Below, one piece after another: positions 44,410 through 53,701 of a stretch of DNA of 57,428 nucleotides. Every line of letters starts with the position of its first letter. The first letter of the stretch is position 1. The position numbers and the translations under genes were made by a program. Source of the stretch: Oscillospiraceae bacterium (lineage in GTDB: Bacteria; Bacillota; Clostridia; Oscillospirales; Oscillospiraceae). The stretch is taken from positions 1-57,428 of the forward strand of contig JAFRLZ010000039.1 of NCBI GenBank assembly GCA_017430985.1. Direction: 5' to 3'. Under the pieces are notes generated by a model. The model was not told the DNA's origin and did not search any database. It worked only from the letters and a program-made list of their open reading frames with translations.

Positions 44410-45951
44410 TTACTTCGCGTAGTCGACAGCCTTCGTCTCGCGCAGGAGGTGGACTTTGATCTGGCCGGGATAGGTCAGCTCCTCCTCGATCTTCTTGGCG
44501 ATGTCGCGCGCCAGCAGAACCATCTGATCCTCGCTGACCTCCTCAGGCTTGACCATGACGCGGATCTCGCGCCCGGCCTGGATCGCATAGGAGCTCGCGA
44601 TGCCCGGGAAGCTCTTGGAGACCTCCTCCAGCTTCTCCAGGCGCTTGACGTAGTTCTCGATGTTCTCGCGCCGCGCGCCGGGGCGGGAGGCGCTGATCGC
44701 GTCGGCCGCCTGGACGAGGCAGGCCTCCACCGTCTTGGCCTCCACGTCGCCGTGGTGCGCCTCGATGCAGTGGATGACGGCCTCGGACTCCTTGTACTTG
44801 CGGCAGATGTCCACGCCGATGGTGACGTGGCTGCCCTCGACCTCGTGGTCGATGGATTTGCCGATGTCGTGCAGCAAGCCAGCGCGCTTGGCGGTGGCCA
44901 CGTCCACGCCGAGTTCGGCGGCCATCAAGCCCGCGATGTGCGAAACCTCGATGGAGTGGTTGAGGACGTTCTGGCCGAAGCTCGTGCGGTACTTCATGCG
45001 GCCCAGGAGCTTGACGATCTCCGGGTGCAGACCGTGGATGTTCGTCTCGAACACGGCGCGCTCGCCCTCCGCCTTGATGACGGCGTTGACCTCTTTCTGG
45101 GCCTTGGCCACCATCTCTTCGATACGGGCGGGATGGATGCGCCCGTCCTGGATGAGCTTTTCCAGCGCGAGCCTCGCCACCTCGCGGCGGACGGGGTCGA
45201 AGCTGGAGACGGTGATGGCCTCGGGCGTGTCGTCGATGATGAGATCGCAGCCCGTGAGCGTTTCGATGCTGCGGATGTTGCGGCCCTCGCGGCCGATGAT
45301 GCGGCCCTTCATCTCGTCGTTGGGGAGAGGAACGACGGAGACGGTGATCTCGCTGGCATGGTCGGCGGCGCAGCGCTGGATCGCGGTGGCGATCACCTCG
45401 CGGGCGCGCTCGTCGGCCTCGTCCTTGAACTGGGCCTCGATCTCCTTGATCTTGACGGCCATCTCATGCGTCACCTCGTCGCGGACGTTGGCGATGAGAT
45501 AGGCCTTGGCCTCCTCGACGGAAAAGCCGGAGATCTTTTCCAGCATTTCCAGCTGGCTCTTCTTGACCAGGGCGATCTCCTGCTGCTGGGCTTCGGCAGC
45601 GGCGATCTTGTTGTTGAGCGTCTCGTTCTTTTTATCGATCGAGTCGATCTTCCGGTCAAGGTTTTCTTCCTTCTGCTGCAGCCGGCGCTCCTGCTTGGAG
45701 AGCTCGGCGCGGCGCTCCTTTACCTCCCGCTCGTACTCCGAGCGGTTTTTGTGTATTTCTTCCTTTGCCTCTACAAGCGCCTCACGCTTTTTGCTCTCGG
45801 CGCTCTTGATCGCATCGTTTATGATCTGTTTGGCCTGTTCCTCGGCGTTGGCGATGTTGCGCTCCGCGTTCTTTTCACGCAGGATAAAGAAAACGGCCGC
45901 GATCGCTGCGCCGGCAGCAAGGCCGATCAAAAGCCATAAAATCCAGGGCAT
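44410..45951 (-). CDS. rny: Ribonuclease Y
   Basis: About 513 residues. N-terminal membrane helix ([20 protein letters not shown]), a long coiled coil (about 30-190), a KH domain ([20 protein letters not shown]) and an HD domain ([24 protein letters not shown]). It starts mRNA decay in Firmicutes as a membrane-bound endonuclease. Start uncertain: ATG 45951 has GGAGG 14 bases upstream, a TTG three codons earlier has 5; an ATG at 45972 has no site. Confidence 0.97.
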   Translation of the reverse strand: MPWILWLLIGLAAGAAIAAVFFILREKNAERNIANAEEQAKQIINDAIKSAESKKREALVEAKEEIHKNRSEYEREVKERRAELSKQERRLQQKEENLDRKIDSIDKKNETLNNKIAAAEAQQQEIALVKKSQLEMLEKISGFSVEEAKAYLIANVRDEVTHEMAVKIKEIEAQFKDEADERAREVIATAIQRCAADHASEITVSVVPLPNDEMKGRIIGREGRNIRSIETLTGCDLIIDDTPEAITVSSFDPVRREVARLALEKLIQDGRIHPARIEEMVAKAQKEVNAVIKAEGERAVFETNIHGLHPEIVKLLGRMKYRTSFGQNVLNHSIEVSHIAGLMAAELGVDVATAKRAGLLHDIGKSIDHEVEGSHVTIGVDICRKYKESEAVIHCIEAHHGDVEAKTVEACLVQAADAISASRPGARRENIENYVKRLEKLEEVSKSFPGIASSYAIQAGREIRVMVKPEEVSEDQMVLLARDIAKKIEEELTYPGQIKVHLLRETKAVDYAK

Positions 45952-46129
45952 AGTAAGCAAACACACCTCCATTCTTTCAGAATTTCGCGGTGGTTTCTTC
46001 GATGCTGAATTCCCTATTCAATTCAGAATCTAAAAGATAAAACGGACCATCAAGCGCATCCGTCTGTGCAATTGAAACGGCAAGCTCGCCCGGCGTCTCC
46101 CCTGACGCGGGCAAAACTCAATCCGATTT

Positions 46130-46158
46130 ATTTTACCTTGGCAGCGGCGTTATGTCAA
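46130..46158 (-). promoter_or_regulatory. Promoter of rny
   Basis: TTGACA (46153-46158), 17-base spacer, TAAAAT (46130-46135), about 180 bases before the gene. The leader contains a hairpin near 46042-46063. Confidence 0.75.
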
Positions 46159-46226
46159 GCGCTTTTTTGCCTCCGCCGCCGCGCGGCCGCCGGAGCGCGC
46201 GGCCCCGCCGGCTCCGTTCTTTTTAC

Positions 46227-46255
46227 TTGCTTTCCGCGCGGAAGTTCTATATAAT
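46227..46255 (+). promoter_or_regulatory. Promoter of the capA-like gene
   Basis: TTGCTT (46227-46232), 17-base spacer, TATAAT (46250-46255). Confidence 0.75.
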
Positions 46256-46290
46256 AGAAACGCATTTTTTATACGCAAGAGGTTTCCCCC

Positions 46291-47466
46291 ATGAAAAAAG
46301 TTCTGAGCGCGATCTGCCTCGTGCTTCTCTTCGGCGCAGCCGCCTTCCTGTTCCTGCTGCGCTATACCGCTTCGGTGCAGACCGGCCCGTCGGCCGCTCC
46401 CGCGCCCACGGCGGCGCAGACGCCCGCTCCGGCGGTCTCCGCCGCGCCCGTGCCGACGCCCACCCCGGAACCGACGCCCACGCCCACGCCGGAGCCGACG
46501 CCGGAGTATTTCGTTGTCACCTACATCGGCGACCAGACGCTCTGCTCGCACCAGAACGGCAGCGACTTCGAAAAGAAGATGAACGGCGATTACAGCTATC
46601 CCTTCTCCAACGTCGTTCAGTACTTTGCAGACGACGAATACACCATCGCCAACCTGGAGATGACCTTCTCCGATCAGAAGCTCTGGTCCTATGAGACCTT
46701 CTACTTCCGCGCCCCCGCGGCCTCGGCGCAGATCCTCGTGGAGGGCGGGATCGACTTTGTGACCACCGCCAACAACCACACCAACGATTTCAACTCCGTC
46801 GGCCCGAAGGACACGGCTGCCGCGCTCGACGCCGTGGGCGTGGAATACGGCCTGATGGACGAGGCCAAGGTCGTCACCACGCCGCACGGGCTCAAACTCG
46901 GCATCTACTGCACCTTCGACAAGAGCTTTCTGCCGAAGGAGGACAAGGCGATCGCCGCCATCGAGCAGCTCAAGGCCGAGGGCGCCGACTATATCATCTG
47001 CGCTTTCCACTGGGGCATCGAAAAGCACTATCACCCCACTGACAAGCAGGTCGCGCTGGCGCATGCCTGCATCGACGCGGGCGCGGACATGATCTACGGC
47101 TCGCACTCCCACTGCCTGCAGCCCATCGAGGAATACAACGGCGGGCTCATCCTCTACAGCATGGGCGAGCTCAGCTTCGGCGGCAACACCAGCCCCTGGG
47201 ATCCGGACTCCGCCATCGTGCAGGTGACGATGCGCCGCGATCCCGACGGTACGGTGACGCACGAGAGCTACAGCATCATCCCCTGCTGCGTCAGCAGCCG
47301 GCCGGTGCTGGAGAACTTCTGGAGCTACGGCTACAACGACTATAAGCCCACGCCCTATGTGGAGGGCACGGCGGCCTACGAGCGGGCGCTGAGCAAGATC
47401 CTCGGCACCTACGAGGGGCCGGACGGGCAATCCAATTACTCCAACTGGCACGCCAGCTACGGCTGA
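46291..47466 (+). CDS. CapA family (PGA_cap) protein, membrane-anchored
   Basis: 391 residues. An N-terminal membrane helix (LSAICLVLLFGAAAFLFLL) and a Pro/Thr/Ala stalk (about 30-70) display a PGA_cap metallophosphatase-like domain: FVVTYIGDQTL, ADDEYTIANLEMTFS, DFVTTANNHTNDFN, ICAFHWGIEKHY and IYGSHSHCLQPIEEY. The family is named for poly-gamma-glutamate capsule formation, but solitary members like this, without capBC, have other wall-related or unknown roles. AAGAGG precedes the ATG. Confidence 0.9.
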   Translation: MKKVLSAICLVLLFGAAAFLFLLRYTASVQTGPSAAPAPTAAQTPAPAVSAAPVPTPTPEPTPTPTPEPTPEYFVVTYIGDQTLCSHQNGSDFEKKMNGDYSYPFSNVVQYFADDEYTIANLEMTFSDQKLWSYETFYFRAPAASAQILVEGGIDFVTTANNHTNDFNSVGPKDTAAALDAVGVEYGLMDEAKVVTTPHGLKLGIYCTFDKSFLPKEDKAIAAIEQLKAEGADYIICAFHWGIEKHYHPTDKQVALAHACIDAGADMIYGSHSHCLQPIEEYNGGLILYSMGELSFGGNTSPWDPDSAIVQVTMRRDPDGTVTHESYSIIPCCVSSRPVLENFWSYGYNDYKPTPYVEGTAAYERALSKILGTYEGPDGQSNYSNWHASYG

Positions 47467-47474
47467 TCAAACGA

Positions 47475-47513
47475 CCGGGCCGGGAAGCAAAAGCTTCCCG
47501 GCCCGGCTTGTTA
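47475..47513 (+). terminator. Terminator of the capA-like gene
   Basis: CCGGGCCGGGAAGC/GCTTCCCGGCCCGG stem with an AAAA loop, then CTTGTTAT. Confidence 0.8.
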
Positions 47514-47514
47514 T

Positions 47515-47548
47515 AAACGGGGGGTTAGCGAGCGGAAGGCCCCCGTTT
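47515..47548 (-). terminator. Hairpin after tatD
   Basis: AAACGGGGG/CCCCCGTTT inverted repeat a few bases after the tatD stop. Moderate strength. Confidence 0.55.
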
Positions 47549-47554
47549 GAAATA

Positions 47555-48310
47555 TCACACCCTAAACAAGCGGCGGCCGTTTTCCGCGGCGAGGGCGGCG
47601 ACCGCTTCCCCGCTCAGGCCCCAGAGCTCGCCGATCTTCTCCGCCACATAGCGGAGGCTGCGCGAATCGTTGCGCTTCCCGCGCAGCGGCACGGGGCTGA
47701 GATAGGGGCTGTCCGTCTCCAGCAGCAGCCGGTCGCGCGGGCAGATCGCAAGCACCTCAAGCGTTTTGCGGGCGTTCTTGTAGGTCACGGGGCCGTCGAA
47801 GCCGAGATACCAGCCGCGCCGCAGCAGCTCTTTCGCCGTCTCGGCGCTGCCGGAAAAGCAGTGGAACACGCCGCGCAGCGCGGGATAATCGCTCACGATC
47901 TCGAGGCAGTCCCCGTGCGCCTCGCGGTCGTGGACGATGACGGGCTTCTGAAGCTCCAGCGCGAGCTCGAGCTGCGCGCGAAAAAGCGCCTTCTGCTCGT
48001 CCTTCCGGCTGTCATCCCAGTAGTAGTCGAGGCCGATCTCCCCGACGGCGACGCATTTCTTATGCGCCGCGAGCGCGCGGATACCGTCCAGCGAGCCGGG
48101 GTACTTCGCCAGCTCCTCCGGATGGAAGCCCACCGCGGCGTAAACGAAGGGATACGCCTCCGCGAGCGCGAGCGCCGCGCGGCTGCTTTCGAGATCGCAG
48201 CCCGGGTCGACGATCAGCGCGACGCCCGCCTCATGCACGGCGTTCAGCAGTTCCGCGCGGTCGGCGTCGAAGGCCGCGTCGTCGTAATGGGCGTGGGTGT
48301 CGAAGATCAT
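47555..48310 (-). CDS. tatD: TatD family metal-dependent DNase
   Basis: 251 residues, TIM-barrel. FDTHAHYDDAAFD carries the HxH, GEIGLDYYWD the Glu, VIVHDREAHGD and GVFHCFSGS the two histidines, and LLLETDSPYLSP the Asp. It is a 3'-5' exonuclease or deoxyribonuclease. AGGTGG lies 7 bases before this ATG, inside the end of the upstream methyltransferase gene, so the two are coupled. Confidence 0.95.
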   Translation of the reverse strand: MIFDTHAHYDDAAFDADRAELLNAVHEAGVALIVDPGCDLESSRAALALAEAYPFVYAAVGFHPEELAKYPGSLDGIRALAAHKKCVAVGEIGLDYYWDDSRKDEQKALFRAQLELALELQKPVIVHDREAHGDCLEIVSDYPALRGVFHCFSGSAETAKELLRRGWYLGFDGPVTYKNARKTLEVLAICPRDRLLLETDSPYLSPVPLRGKRNDSRSLRYVAEKIGELWGLSGEAVAALAAENGRRLFRV

Positions 48311-48312
48311 GG

Positions 48313-49524
48313 TCACACCACCTGGAACAGATAGAATTTCAGATACTCCGTCTCCGGCACGTTCCAGAGGATCGGATGGTCCGGCGCCTGCTGCCGCGCC
48401 TCGATCTGCCGCAGCTCCACGTTCGCGTCGAGCGCCGCGGCGCGGAGCATCTGCTCGAAGCGCTCATGCGGCATGAAGTGGCTGCAGGAGGCCGTGGCGA
48501 ACCAGCCGCCGCGGGGCAGCAGCTGCAGGGCGCGGTAGTTGATCTCCCGGTAGCCGCGCTCGGCGCGGTCGGCCGTGCGGCGGGATTTCGTGAAGGCCGG
48601 CGGGTCGAGGATGATGAAGTCGTAGGGCGCGCCGCCCTCGGCCTTGAGGCGCGGCAGCAGCTCGAACACATCCTCGACGAGAAAGTCCATCTTCTCCTCG
48701 AGGCCGTTGCGCCGGGCGTTGGCGCGCGCCATCTCGATCGCGGAGGCGGACACATCCACCGCCGTCACATGCTCCGCGCCGCCTCTGGCCGCGTTGAGCG
48801 CGAAGGAGCCGGTGTGCGTGAAGCAGTCGAGCGCGCGCTTCCCCTCCGCCAGACGCGCCACGGCGAGGCGGTTGTACTTCTGGTCGAGGAAAAAGCCGGT
48901 CTTCTGCCCGTTCTCCACGTCCACAGCATAATACACACCGTTTTCGCAGATCTCGGTGAGCGGCTCGCCGCCGCCGAGGAACCAGCCTTTGCCCTGTGCG
49001 AGCCCCTCCTTTTCGCGCAGCGGGAGGTCGTTGCGCTCATAGAGGCCGCGGATCTCCTGCCCGTCGGCGCGCAGCACGTCGACGAGCAGCGGGAAGAGCT
49101 CCGCCTTGCGCCGTTCGAGGCCGACCGAGAGGGTCTGCGCGACGAGCAGATCGTGGAAGCGGTCCACCGTCAGGCCGGGAAAGCCGTCGGCCTCGCCGTG
49201 GATGAGGCGGCAGGCGCCGGTATCGGCCCCCATGACCGCCTTGCGGTAGTCCCAGGCGTATTGAAAGCGCCGCCGCCAGAAGGCCGCGTCGAAGCGGTCG
49301 TTGGCATTGCGGGAGATCAGGCGGACGCGGATCTTGCTCTGTTCGCTCACAAAGCCCGTGCCCAGATATTTGCCCTTTTCGCTCACCGCGTCGACCAGCG
49401 CGCCGTTTTCACAGTCGTCCCGCGCGACGATCTCGGCGTCGTAGATCCAGGGGTGACCCTGCTCCACCCAGCGCGTCCCCTTGGCGGAGACGGTAAAGCG
49501 CGGGAAGTTTCGTTCAGCTTTCAT
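48313..49524 (-). CDS. RlmI-like 23S rRNA (cytosine-C5) methyltransferase
   Basis: 403 residues. An N-terminal PUA domain (GHPWIYDAEIV ... KGKYLGTGFVSEQSKIRVR) and an RlmI/RlmK-type catalytic domain: ALDCFTHTGSFALNAARGGA (motif I), VTAVDVSASAIEMARAN, FIILDPPAFTKSRR (DPPAF) and TASCSHFM with the catalytic cysteine. It probably methylates a cytosine of 23S rRNA. Operon with tatD. Confidence 0.92.
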   Translation of the reverse strand: MKAERNFPRFTVSAKGTRWVEQGHPWIYDAEIVARDDCENGALVDAVSEKGKYLGTGFVSEQSKIRVRLISRNANDRFDAAFWRRRFQYAWDYRKAVMGADTGACRLIHGEADGFPGLTVDRFHDLLVAQTLSVGLERRKAELFPLLVDVLRADGQEIRGLYERNDLPLREKEGLAQGKGWFLGGGEPLTEICENGVYYAVDVENGQKTGFFLDQKYNRLAVARLAEGKRALDCFTHTGSFALNAARGGAEHVTAVDVSASAIEMARANARRNGLEEKMDFLVEDVFELLPRLKAEGGAPYDFIILDPPAFTKSRRTADRAERGYREINYRALQLLPRGGWFATASCSHFMPHERFEQMLRAAALDANVELRQIEARQQAPDHPILWNVPETEYLKFYLFQVV

Positions 49525-49590
49525 CGGCGACCTCTCGACGTTTTTGATGCTTTATTCTATCACGCGCGCGGCAGGGTGTCTACGGAAACC

Positions 49591-49619
49591 TTGTCATCTT
49601 CCGCGAGGCGTGATAAAAT
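49591..49619 (+). promoter_or_regulatory. Promoter of the DUF4213/DUF364 gene
   Basis: TTGTCA (49591-49596), 17-base spacer, TAAAAT (49614-49619). Confidence 0.7.
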
Positions 49620-49678
49620 ACCGGAAACGGAACAAATCGGGGGCATTGAACCCACAAACGGAACGGGGAGGTCTCGCC

Positions 49679-50410
49679 ATGGATCATCGGGAGCTTTACG
49701 CGGCGCTCGCCGCCGGCGTGCCGGCCGGAGAAACGATCGCCGCGGCGGCGCAGGGGGCGCGCTGGGCGCTGGCCGAGACGGAGCGCGGCAGCGGCCTGGC
49801 CATGTTCACCGCCGGGCACAGCCGCCCGGCGCTGTTCCCGACGGGGCTCGCGGGTCTCGACGTGCGCAAGGCGGCCGAGGCCGTGGCAGGCTGGAACCTC
49901 GAGGAGGCCGGGCAGGCGCTCGCCGCCGTCAACGCCGCCTGCAACCGCTTCGACCGCGCCGAGGCGCTGGGCGCGCGGGTCGGCGGGCATTACGCCGACG
50001 GGATCGAGCTGACCGGGAAGACCGTGGCGCTGATCGGCCATATGAAGGGCCCGGCGGGCCTGCGCGAGCAGGCGAAGGAGGTCTGTATCCTCGAGCGCGA
50101 GCCGAAGGAGGGCGATTTCCCGGACGCGGCCTGCGACTGGATCCTCCCCCGCTGCGACCTCGTCATCATCACGGGCAGCAGCCTTGTCAACAAGACCCTG
50201 CCGCACCTGCTCTCGCTCTGCGAACGGGCGACGGTCATCCTCACGGGGCCCTCCGTGCCGCTGTGCCCGGCGCTGCTGGACTTCGGGATCGACCGCGTCT
50301 CGGGTCTGATCGTCACCGACCGGGAGGGCCTGCGCCGCCGTGTCGAGACCGGCGAACACGGCAGCCCCTTCGTCCACGGCCAGCCCTTCACGCTCTGCAG
50401 GGAAAAATAA
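49679..50410 (+). CDS. DUF4213 and DUF364 domain protein (putative metal chelation)
   Basis: 243 residues. The N-terminal half (ALAAGVPAGETIAAAA ... GWNLEEAGQALAAVNAACN) fits DUF4213, an enolase N-terminal-like fold; the rest (TVALIGHMKGPAGL, CDWILPRCDLVIITGSSLVNKTLPHLL, VILTGPSVPLCPALLDFGID) fits DUF364, called putative heavy-metal chelation. Orthologs cluster with metal-ABC transport or Fe-S genes in other anaerobes; here the gene stands alone. GGGGAGG precedes the ATG. Reaction unknown. Confidence 0.85.
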   Translation: MDHRELYAALAAGVPAGETIAAAAQGARWALAETERGSGLAMFTAGHSRPALFPTGLAGLDVRKAAEAVAGWNLEEAGQALAAVNAACNRFDRAEALGARVGGHYADGIELTGKTVALIGHMKGPAGLREQAKEVCILEREPKEGDFPDAACDWILPRCDLVIITGSSLVNKTLPHLLSLCERATVILTGPSVPLCPALLDFGIDRVSGLIVTDREGLRRRVETGEHGSPFVHGQPFTLCREK

Positions 50411-50486
50411 GAGAGAAGCGCTCCGCGCCGGCGGCCCCGGTCGCCGATCCGGAAGGGCAGGCAGACCGACCCTTGCCTACAAAATT

Positions 50487-50520
50487 CCCCGCTTTGTCTA
50501 ATGACAGGCGGGGCTTTTTA
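50487..50520 (+). terminator. Terminator of the DUF364 gene
   Basis: CCCCGC/GCGGGG with a 15-base loop (TTTGTCTAATGACAG, itself partly self-pairing), then CTTTTTA. Confidence 0.7.
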
Positions 50521-50563
50521 TGGTAATGTTTTCCTGCCAACAAACAGAAAGGACCGCTTTTTC

Positions 50564-51448
50564 ATGTCTGATTATATCATCGCCACCTCCTCCACCGCCG
50601 ACCTGCCGCGTTCCTGGCTGGACGGGCATGAGGTGCCCTTCATCGCCTACGGCTACACCGTCAACGACGAGCCGCGCGAGGACGACTGCCGCGAAGAGAG
50701 CCGCGCCGCCGTTTATCAGGGCATGCGCCGGGGGGACGTGCTGAAGACCTCGATGATCAACGAGTTCCACTATTACGAGTTCTTCCGAAAGCTCCTGTCC
50801 GGCGGGAAGGACGTGATCTTTCTCGACATGTCGCAGAAGATGTCCGTCTCCTACGCCAACGCCCTCAAAGCCGCCGAGATGGTGAAGAGCGAGTTCCCCG
50901 GGCAGCGGCTCTATGTGATGGACACGCGCTGCATCTCCGGCGGGCTCGGTCTGCTGGTGAAGAACATGGTGCGCCGCATGGAAGCGGGCGCGAGCTTCGA
51001 CGAGGCCGTCGCCTGGGGCGAGGACAACAAGCTCAGGATCGCCCACCGCTTCACCGTGGACGACCTCAATTACCTCAAGGCCGGCGGCCGCGTCTCCAAC
51101 GCCTCGGCGCTGGTGGGCTCGCTGCTGAACATCAAGCCCGTGCTCTACGTGCCCGACCGCGGCACGCTGGACGTGGCGAAGAAAGCGCGCGGGCGCAAGG
51201 CCGCGCTGCAGGCCATCATCGACGGCGTCCTGCACGATCTGAGTCTCATCGACCCGACGGGCGTCGAGATCGACATCCTCAACGCTGACTGTCAGGCCGA
51301 CGCCGAGAAGCTGCGCGACGCCGTGCGCGCGGCGTATCCGCAGGTCGGGGAGATCGGGATCACGCAGCTCGGCGTAGTCATCGGTGCGCACTGCGGGCCC
51401 GGGCTGCTGACGGTGTTCTACCTCTGCTCCGGACGCAGGCCGGAATAA
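50564..51448 (+). CDS. DegV family fatty-acid-binding protein
   Basis: 294 residues. YIIATSSTADLPRSWL at the start, DVIFLDMSQKMSVSYANAL, VMDTRCISGGLGLLV, FTVDDLNYLKAGGRVSNASA and VVIGAHCGPGLLTVFYL are DegV motifs. DegV/FakB proteins bind a fatty acid and present it to the FakA kinase. No fakA is in the window. ATG 50564 is chosen for the conserved N-terminus. Confidence 0.95.
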   Translation: MSDYIIATSSTADLPRSWLDGHEVPFIAYGYTVNDEPREDDCREESRAAVYQGMRRGDVLKTSMINEFHYYEFFRKLLSGGKDVIFLDMSQKMSVSYANALKAAEMVKSEFPGQRLYVMDTRCISGGLGLLVKNMVRRMEAGASFDEAVAWGEDNKLRIAHRFTVDDLNYLKAGGRVSNASALVGSLLNIKPVLYVPDRGTLDVAKKARGRKAALQAIIDGVLHDLSLIDPTGVEIDILNADCQADAEKLRDAVRAAYPQVGEIGITQLGVVIGAHCGPGLLTVFYLCSGRRPE

Positions 51449-51463
51449 GAGAAAAGATAAAAG

Positions 51464-51508
51464 TAAAGAGTGAAAAGAGCTGACAAACTCTTTTCACTCT
51501 TTTTTTGT
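51464..51508. terminator. Bidirectional terminator between degV and the WYL gene
   Basis: AAAGAGTGAAAAGAG/CTCTTTTCACTCTTT with a short loop, flanked by A-rich and T-rich runs. Confidence 0.9.
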
Positions 51509-51514
51509 CTCTTT

Positions 51515-52510
51515 TCACTTCTCGCTCTCGTACAGTCCGGCGATGGCGCGGGCGCGCTCGGCCGCCTCGCGGCGCAGCGCCGGCGGCGAGAGGATCTCGG
51601 CCTCGGTGCCGAAGCCGTAGAGCCAGGCGAAAAACTGCGGGCTCACCACCAGCTCCAGCGTCACGGTGAAGTGCTCGTCCCCGTCGCCCACGAGCATCGT
51701 CTCCCGCCCGAAGCGGTCGACCACCGCCCCGGCCAGATGCGAGGCGAAGCGCAGCTTCACGCGCTGCGGCTCGCCGGCGAACATCCCGAACACCCGCTGC
51801 GAATACTGCGACATATCCAGCGCGCGGAAGGCCTCGCCCCCCTCGCGCGGCTGCTCGAGCGCGGCGATCTGCGCCATCTTGTCCACGCGGTAGTGCCGCA
51901 GCGAGCCGCTCTCCGCCTCCCAGGCGAGCATGTAATAGTTCTCATCGTCCCAGATCAGGGCGTAGGGGCTGACGGTGTAGAAGGCGCCGCCGCGCCGATA
52001 GCGGCGCTGCTTGTCGGGCGTGATCTCGTAATACTTAAAGCGGATCGCCCGGTCGCGCGAGATCGCGCCGGAGATCTCGTCCACATTGTAGTACACGCTC
52101 TCGTTCATGCTCTTGACGCGGCCGCGCACATAGAGCTGCCGCTCCAGGAGCTGCGCGTCGTGGACGCTGGCGAGGCTCTCCAGCTTTTTGATGAGCGAAA
52201 GCGTCTTCTTTTCAGTGATGAACTTCGAGGACTGGATGCTGTCGACGAGGAGCTTCAGCTCCGGCAGCTCGAAATCGCGCTCCCCCACATAATAGGTCGT
52301 GGTCTGGCCGCGCTCCTGCACGATATCCAGCCCATAGAGGCGCAGCGCCTCCAGATCGTCGTAGATGCTCTTGCGCTCGGCGGAGACGCCCAGGCGGTCG
52401 AGCTCCGCGATCATCTGCGCCACGGTGACGGGGTGCTTCTCGTCGCTCTCGCGCAGCAGATAGCGCATCAGATACAGCAGCTTCAGCTTTTGATTGGGTC
52501 CCTTCGGCAT
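51515..52510 (-). CDS. WYL domain HTH transcriptional regulator
   Basis: 331 residues. N-terminal winged helix (LKLLYLMRYLLRESDEKHPV, SIYDDLEALRLYGLDI), a helical middle (ELKLLVDSIQSSKFI) and a WYL domain (YAVSPYALIWDDENYYMLAW-like: VSPYALIWDDENYYMLA, RHYRVDKMAQI), ending with a WCX-type domain (RVKLRFASHLAGAVVDRFG, PQFFAWLYGFGTEAEIL). WYL proteins sense nucleic acid fragments or other ligands and often control defence, repair or stress genes. A palindrome at 52562 lies next to its own promoter and recurs before two tiny genes, so it is the best candidate to bind that site. Confidence 0.92.
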   Translation of the reverse strand: MPKGPNQKLKLLYLMRYLLRESDEKHPVTVAQMIAELDRLGVSAERKSIYDDLEALRLYGLDIVQERGQTTTYYVGERDFELPELKLLVDSIQSSKFITEKKTLSLIKKLESLASVHDAQLLERQLYVRGRVKSMNESVYYNVDEISGAISRDRAIRFKYYEITPDKQRRYRRGGAFYTVSPYALIWDDENYYMLAWEAESGSLRHYRVDKMAQIAALEQPREGGEAFRALDMSQYSQRVFGMFAGEPQRVKLRFASHLAGAVVDRFGRETMLVGDGDEHFTVTLELVVSPQFFAWLYGFGTEAEILSPPALRREAAERARAIAGLYESEK

Positions 52511-52544
52511 GACGATCCCTCCAAGGTCATAATCTGATAGTGAC

Positions 52545-52577
52545 AGTATAACACATCCGCTGTCCGATAAAAAGGAC
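52545..52577 (-). promoter_or_regulatory. Operator site 1 and promoter of the WYL gene
   Basis: Minus strand: GTCCTTTTTATCGGAC (52562-52577), 11 bases, then TATACT (52545-52550). Palindrome GTCCG-N6-CGGAC with one mismatch. There is no normal -35; the palindrome occupies its place. Confidence 0.65.
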
Positions 52578-52603
52578 TTTGCCGGGAAAACCCTGTTTTC
52601 TCA

Positions 52604-52636
52604 GTCCGTTTTATCGGTCTTCGTCCGTGATACTAT
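52604..52636 (+). promoter_or_regulatory. Operator site 2 and promoter of the 36-residue protein gene
   Basis: Plus strand: GTCCGTTTTATCGGTC (52604-52619), 11 bases, then TACTAT (52631-52636). Same palindrome and same spacing as sites 1 and 3. Confidence 0.65.
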
Positions 52637-52668
52637 TATGTCAACTTAAAGCCGAGGAGGAAAGATCC

Positions 52669-52779
52669 ATGAACGACATGCAGCCCAGCACCACCAGCAC
52701 CCCCATGCAGACGCTGATCGAGGCGATGCATCTGGCCGCCGTCCTGTTCGGCGTGATCGTCGCCGTGATCGCGCTGTGA
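52669..52779 (+). CDS. 36-residue single-span membrane peptide
   Basis: MNDMQPSTTSTPMQTLIEAM is followed by one hydrophobic helix (HLAAVLFGVIVAVIAL) that reaches the C-terminus. GAGGAGG with an 8-base spacing gives a very strong ribosome binding site. The promoter carries the palindrome shared with the WYL gene. The next gene, trmH-like, has its own promoter overlapping just downstream. I do not recognise a family. Small hydrophobic peptides of this design include toxins and membrane-protein regulators; no antitoxin RNA is evident. Confidence 0.7.
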   Translation: MNDMQPSTTSTPMQTLIEAMHLAAVLFGVIVAVIAL

Positions 52780-52782
52780 GTC

Positions 52783-52811
52783 TTGCGCGGCGCGGCGAAG
52801 TCGGGTATACT
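52783..52811 (+). promoter_or_regulatory. Promoter of the TrmH-family gene
   Basis: TTGCGC (52783-52788), 17-base spacer, TATACT (52806-52811). Confidence 0.7.
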
Positions 52812-52842
52812 GTTGCTATCCTTTGCTTGAGGGTGTTTCGGT

Positions 52843-53670
52843 ATGCCGAATGTGATCGAGATCAGCGACTTTGCCGCGCCGGAGCTGGACGTGTACGCCC
52901 GGCTGACGGAGGGGCAGCTCAAAAACCGGGCGGACCTCGCCCGCGGGCTCTTCATCGCGGAAAGCCCGAACGTCATATTGCGCGCGCTCGACGCGGGCTA
53001 TGAGCCCGTGTCGCTGCTGATGGAGCGGCGGCATGTGGACGGGCAGGCGCATGAGGTCGTCGCGCGCTGCGGCGACATCCCGGTCTATGTCTCGGACCTG
53101 CCGGTGCTCACGCAGCTGACGGGCTTCCCGCTGACGCGCGGCGTGCTCTGCGCCATGCGCCGCCGGCCGCTACGGACGATGGAGGAGGTCTGCGCCGGCG
53201 CGCGGCGCGTCGCCGTGCTGGAAAACATCATGAACCCCACGAACCTCGGGGCGATCTTCCGCTCCGCCGCCGCGCTGGGGATGGACGCGGTGCTGCTCAC
53301 GCCCGCCTGCTCCGATCCGCTCTACCGCCGCGCCGTGCGCGTGAGCATGGGCACGGTGTTCCAGGTGCCCTGGGCCTATGTCGGCGCGGAGCTCGACGAC
53401 TGGCCCGAGCCGGGGATGACGCAGCTGCGCGCCCTCGGCTTCAAAACGCTCGCCATGGCGCTGCGGGACGATTCGCTGTCGGTGGACGATCCGCGGCTTG
53501 CGGCCGAGGAAAGGCTCGCCATCGTGCTCGGCACCGAGGGCGAGGGCCTTGCCGACGGTACGATCGCCGACTGCGACCACACCGTGCGCATCCCCATGTC
53601 CCACGGAGTGGATTCGCTGAACGTCGCCGCCGCCAGCGCCGTCGCCTTCTGGCAATTGGGGATACGTTGA
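52843..53670 (+). CDS. TrmH/SpoU family RNA 2'-O-methyltransferase
   Basis: 275 residues. An N-terminal substrate-binding domain (LARGLFIAESPNVILRALDA) and a SPOUT domain with the three SpoU motifs: ENIMNPTNLGAIFRSAAALG, IVLGTEGEGL and IPMSHGVDSLNVAAASAVAF, which build the trefoil knot for SAM. It methylates ribose in tRNA or rRNA; which position cannot be told. GAGGG precedes the ATG. Confidence 0.92.
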   Translation: MPNVIEISDFAAPELDVYARLTEGQLKNRADLARGLFIAESPNVILRALDAGYEPVSLLMERRHVDGQAHEVVARCGDIPVYVSDLPVLTQLTGFPLTRGVLCAMRRRPLRTMEEVCAGARRVAVLENIMNPTNLGAIFRSAAALGMDAVLLTPACSDPLYRRAVRVSMGTVFQVPWAYVGAELDDWPEPGMTQLRALGFKTLAMALRDDSLSVDDPRLAAEERLAIVLGTEGEGLADGTIADCDHTVRIPMSHGVDSLNVAAASAVAFWQLGIR

Positions 53671-53701
53671 AACGACGCCGCATGTCTTATGCGGCGTCGT
53701 T
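53671..53701. terminator. Bidirectional hairpin between the TrmH gene and the 35-residue gene
   Basis: AACGACGCCGCAT/ATGCGGCGTCGTT, a 13-base stem with GTCTT loop. It overlaps the 3' end of the tiny minus-strand gene. Confidence 0.75.

Noticed and set aside
46036..46047. GATAAAACGGAC in the rny leader, like half of the WYL palindrome
   Set aside because: The other half is absent, no -10 lies 11 bases away on either strand, and the bases belong to a separate hairpin.
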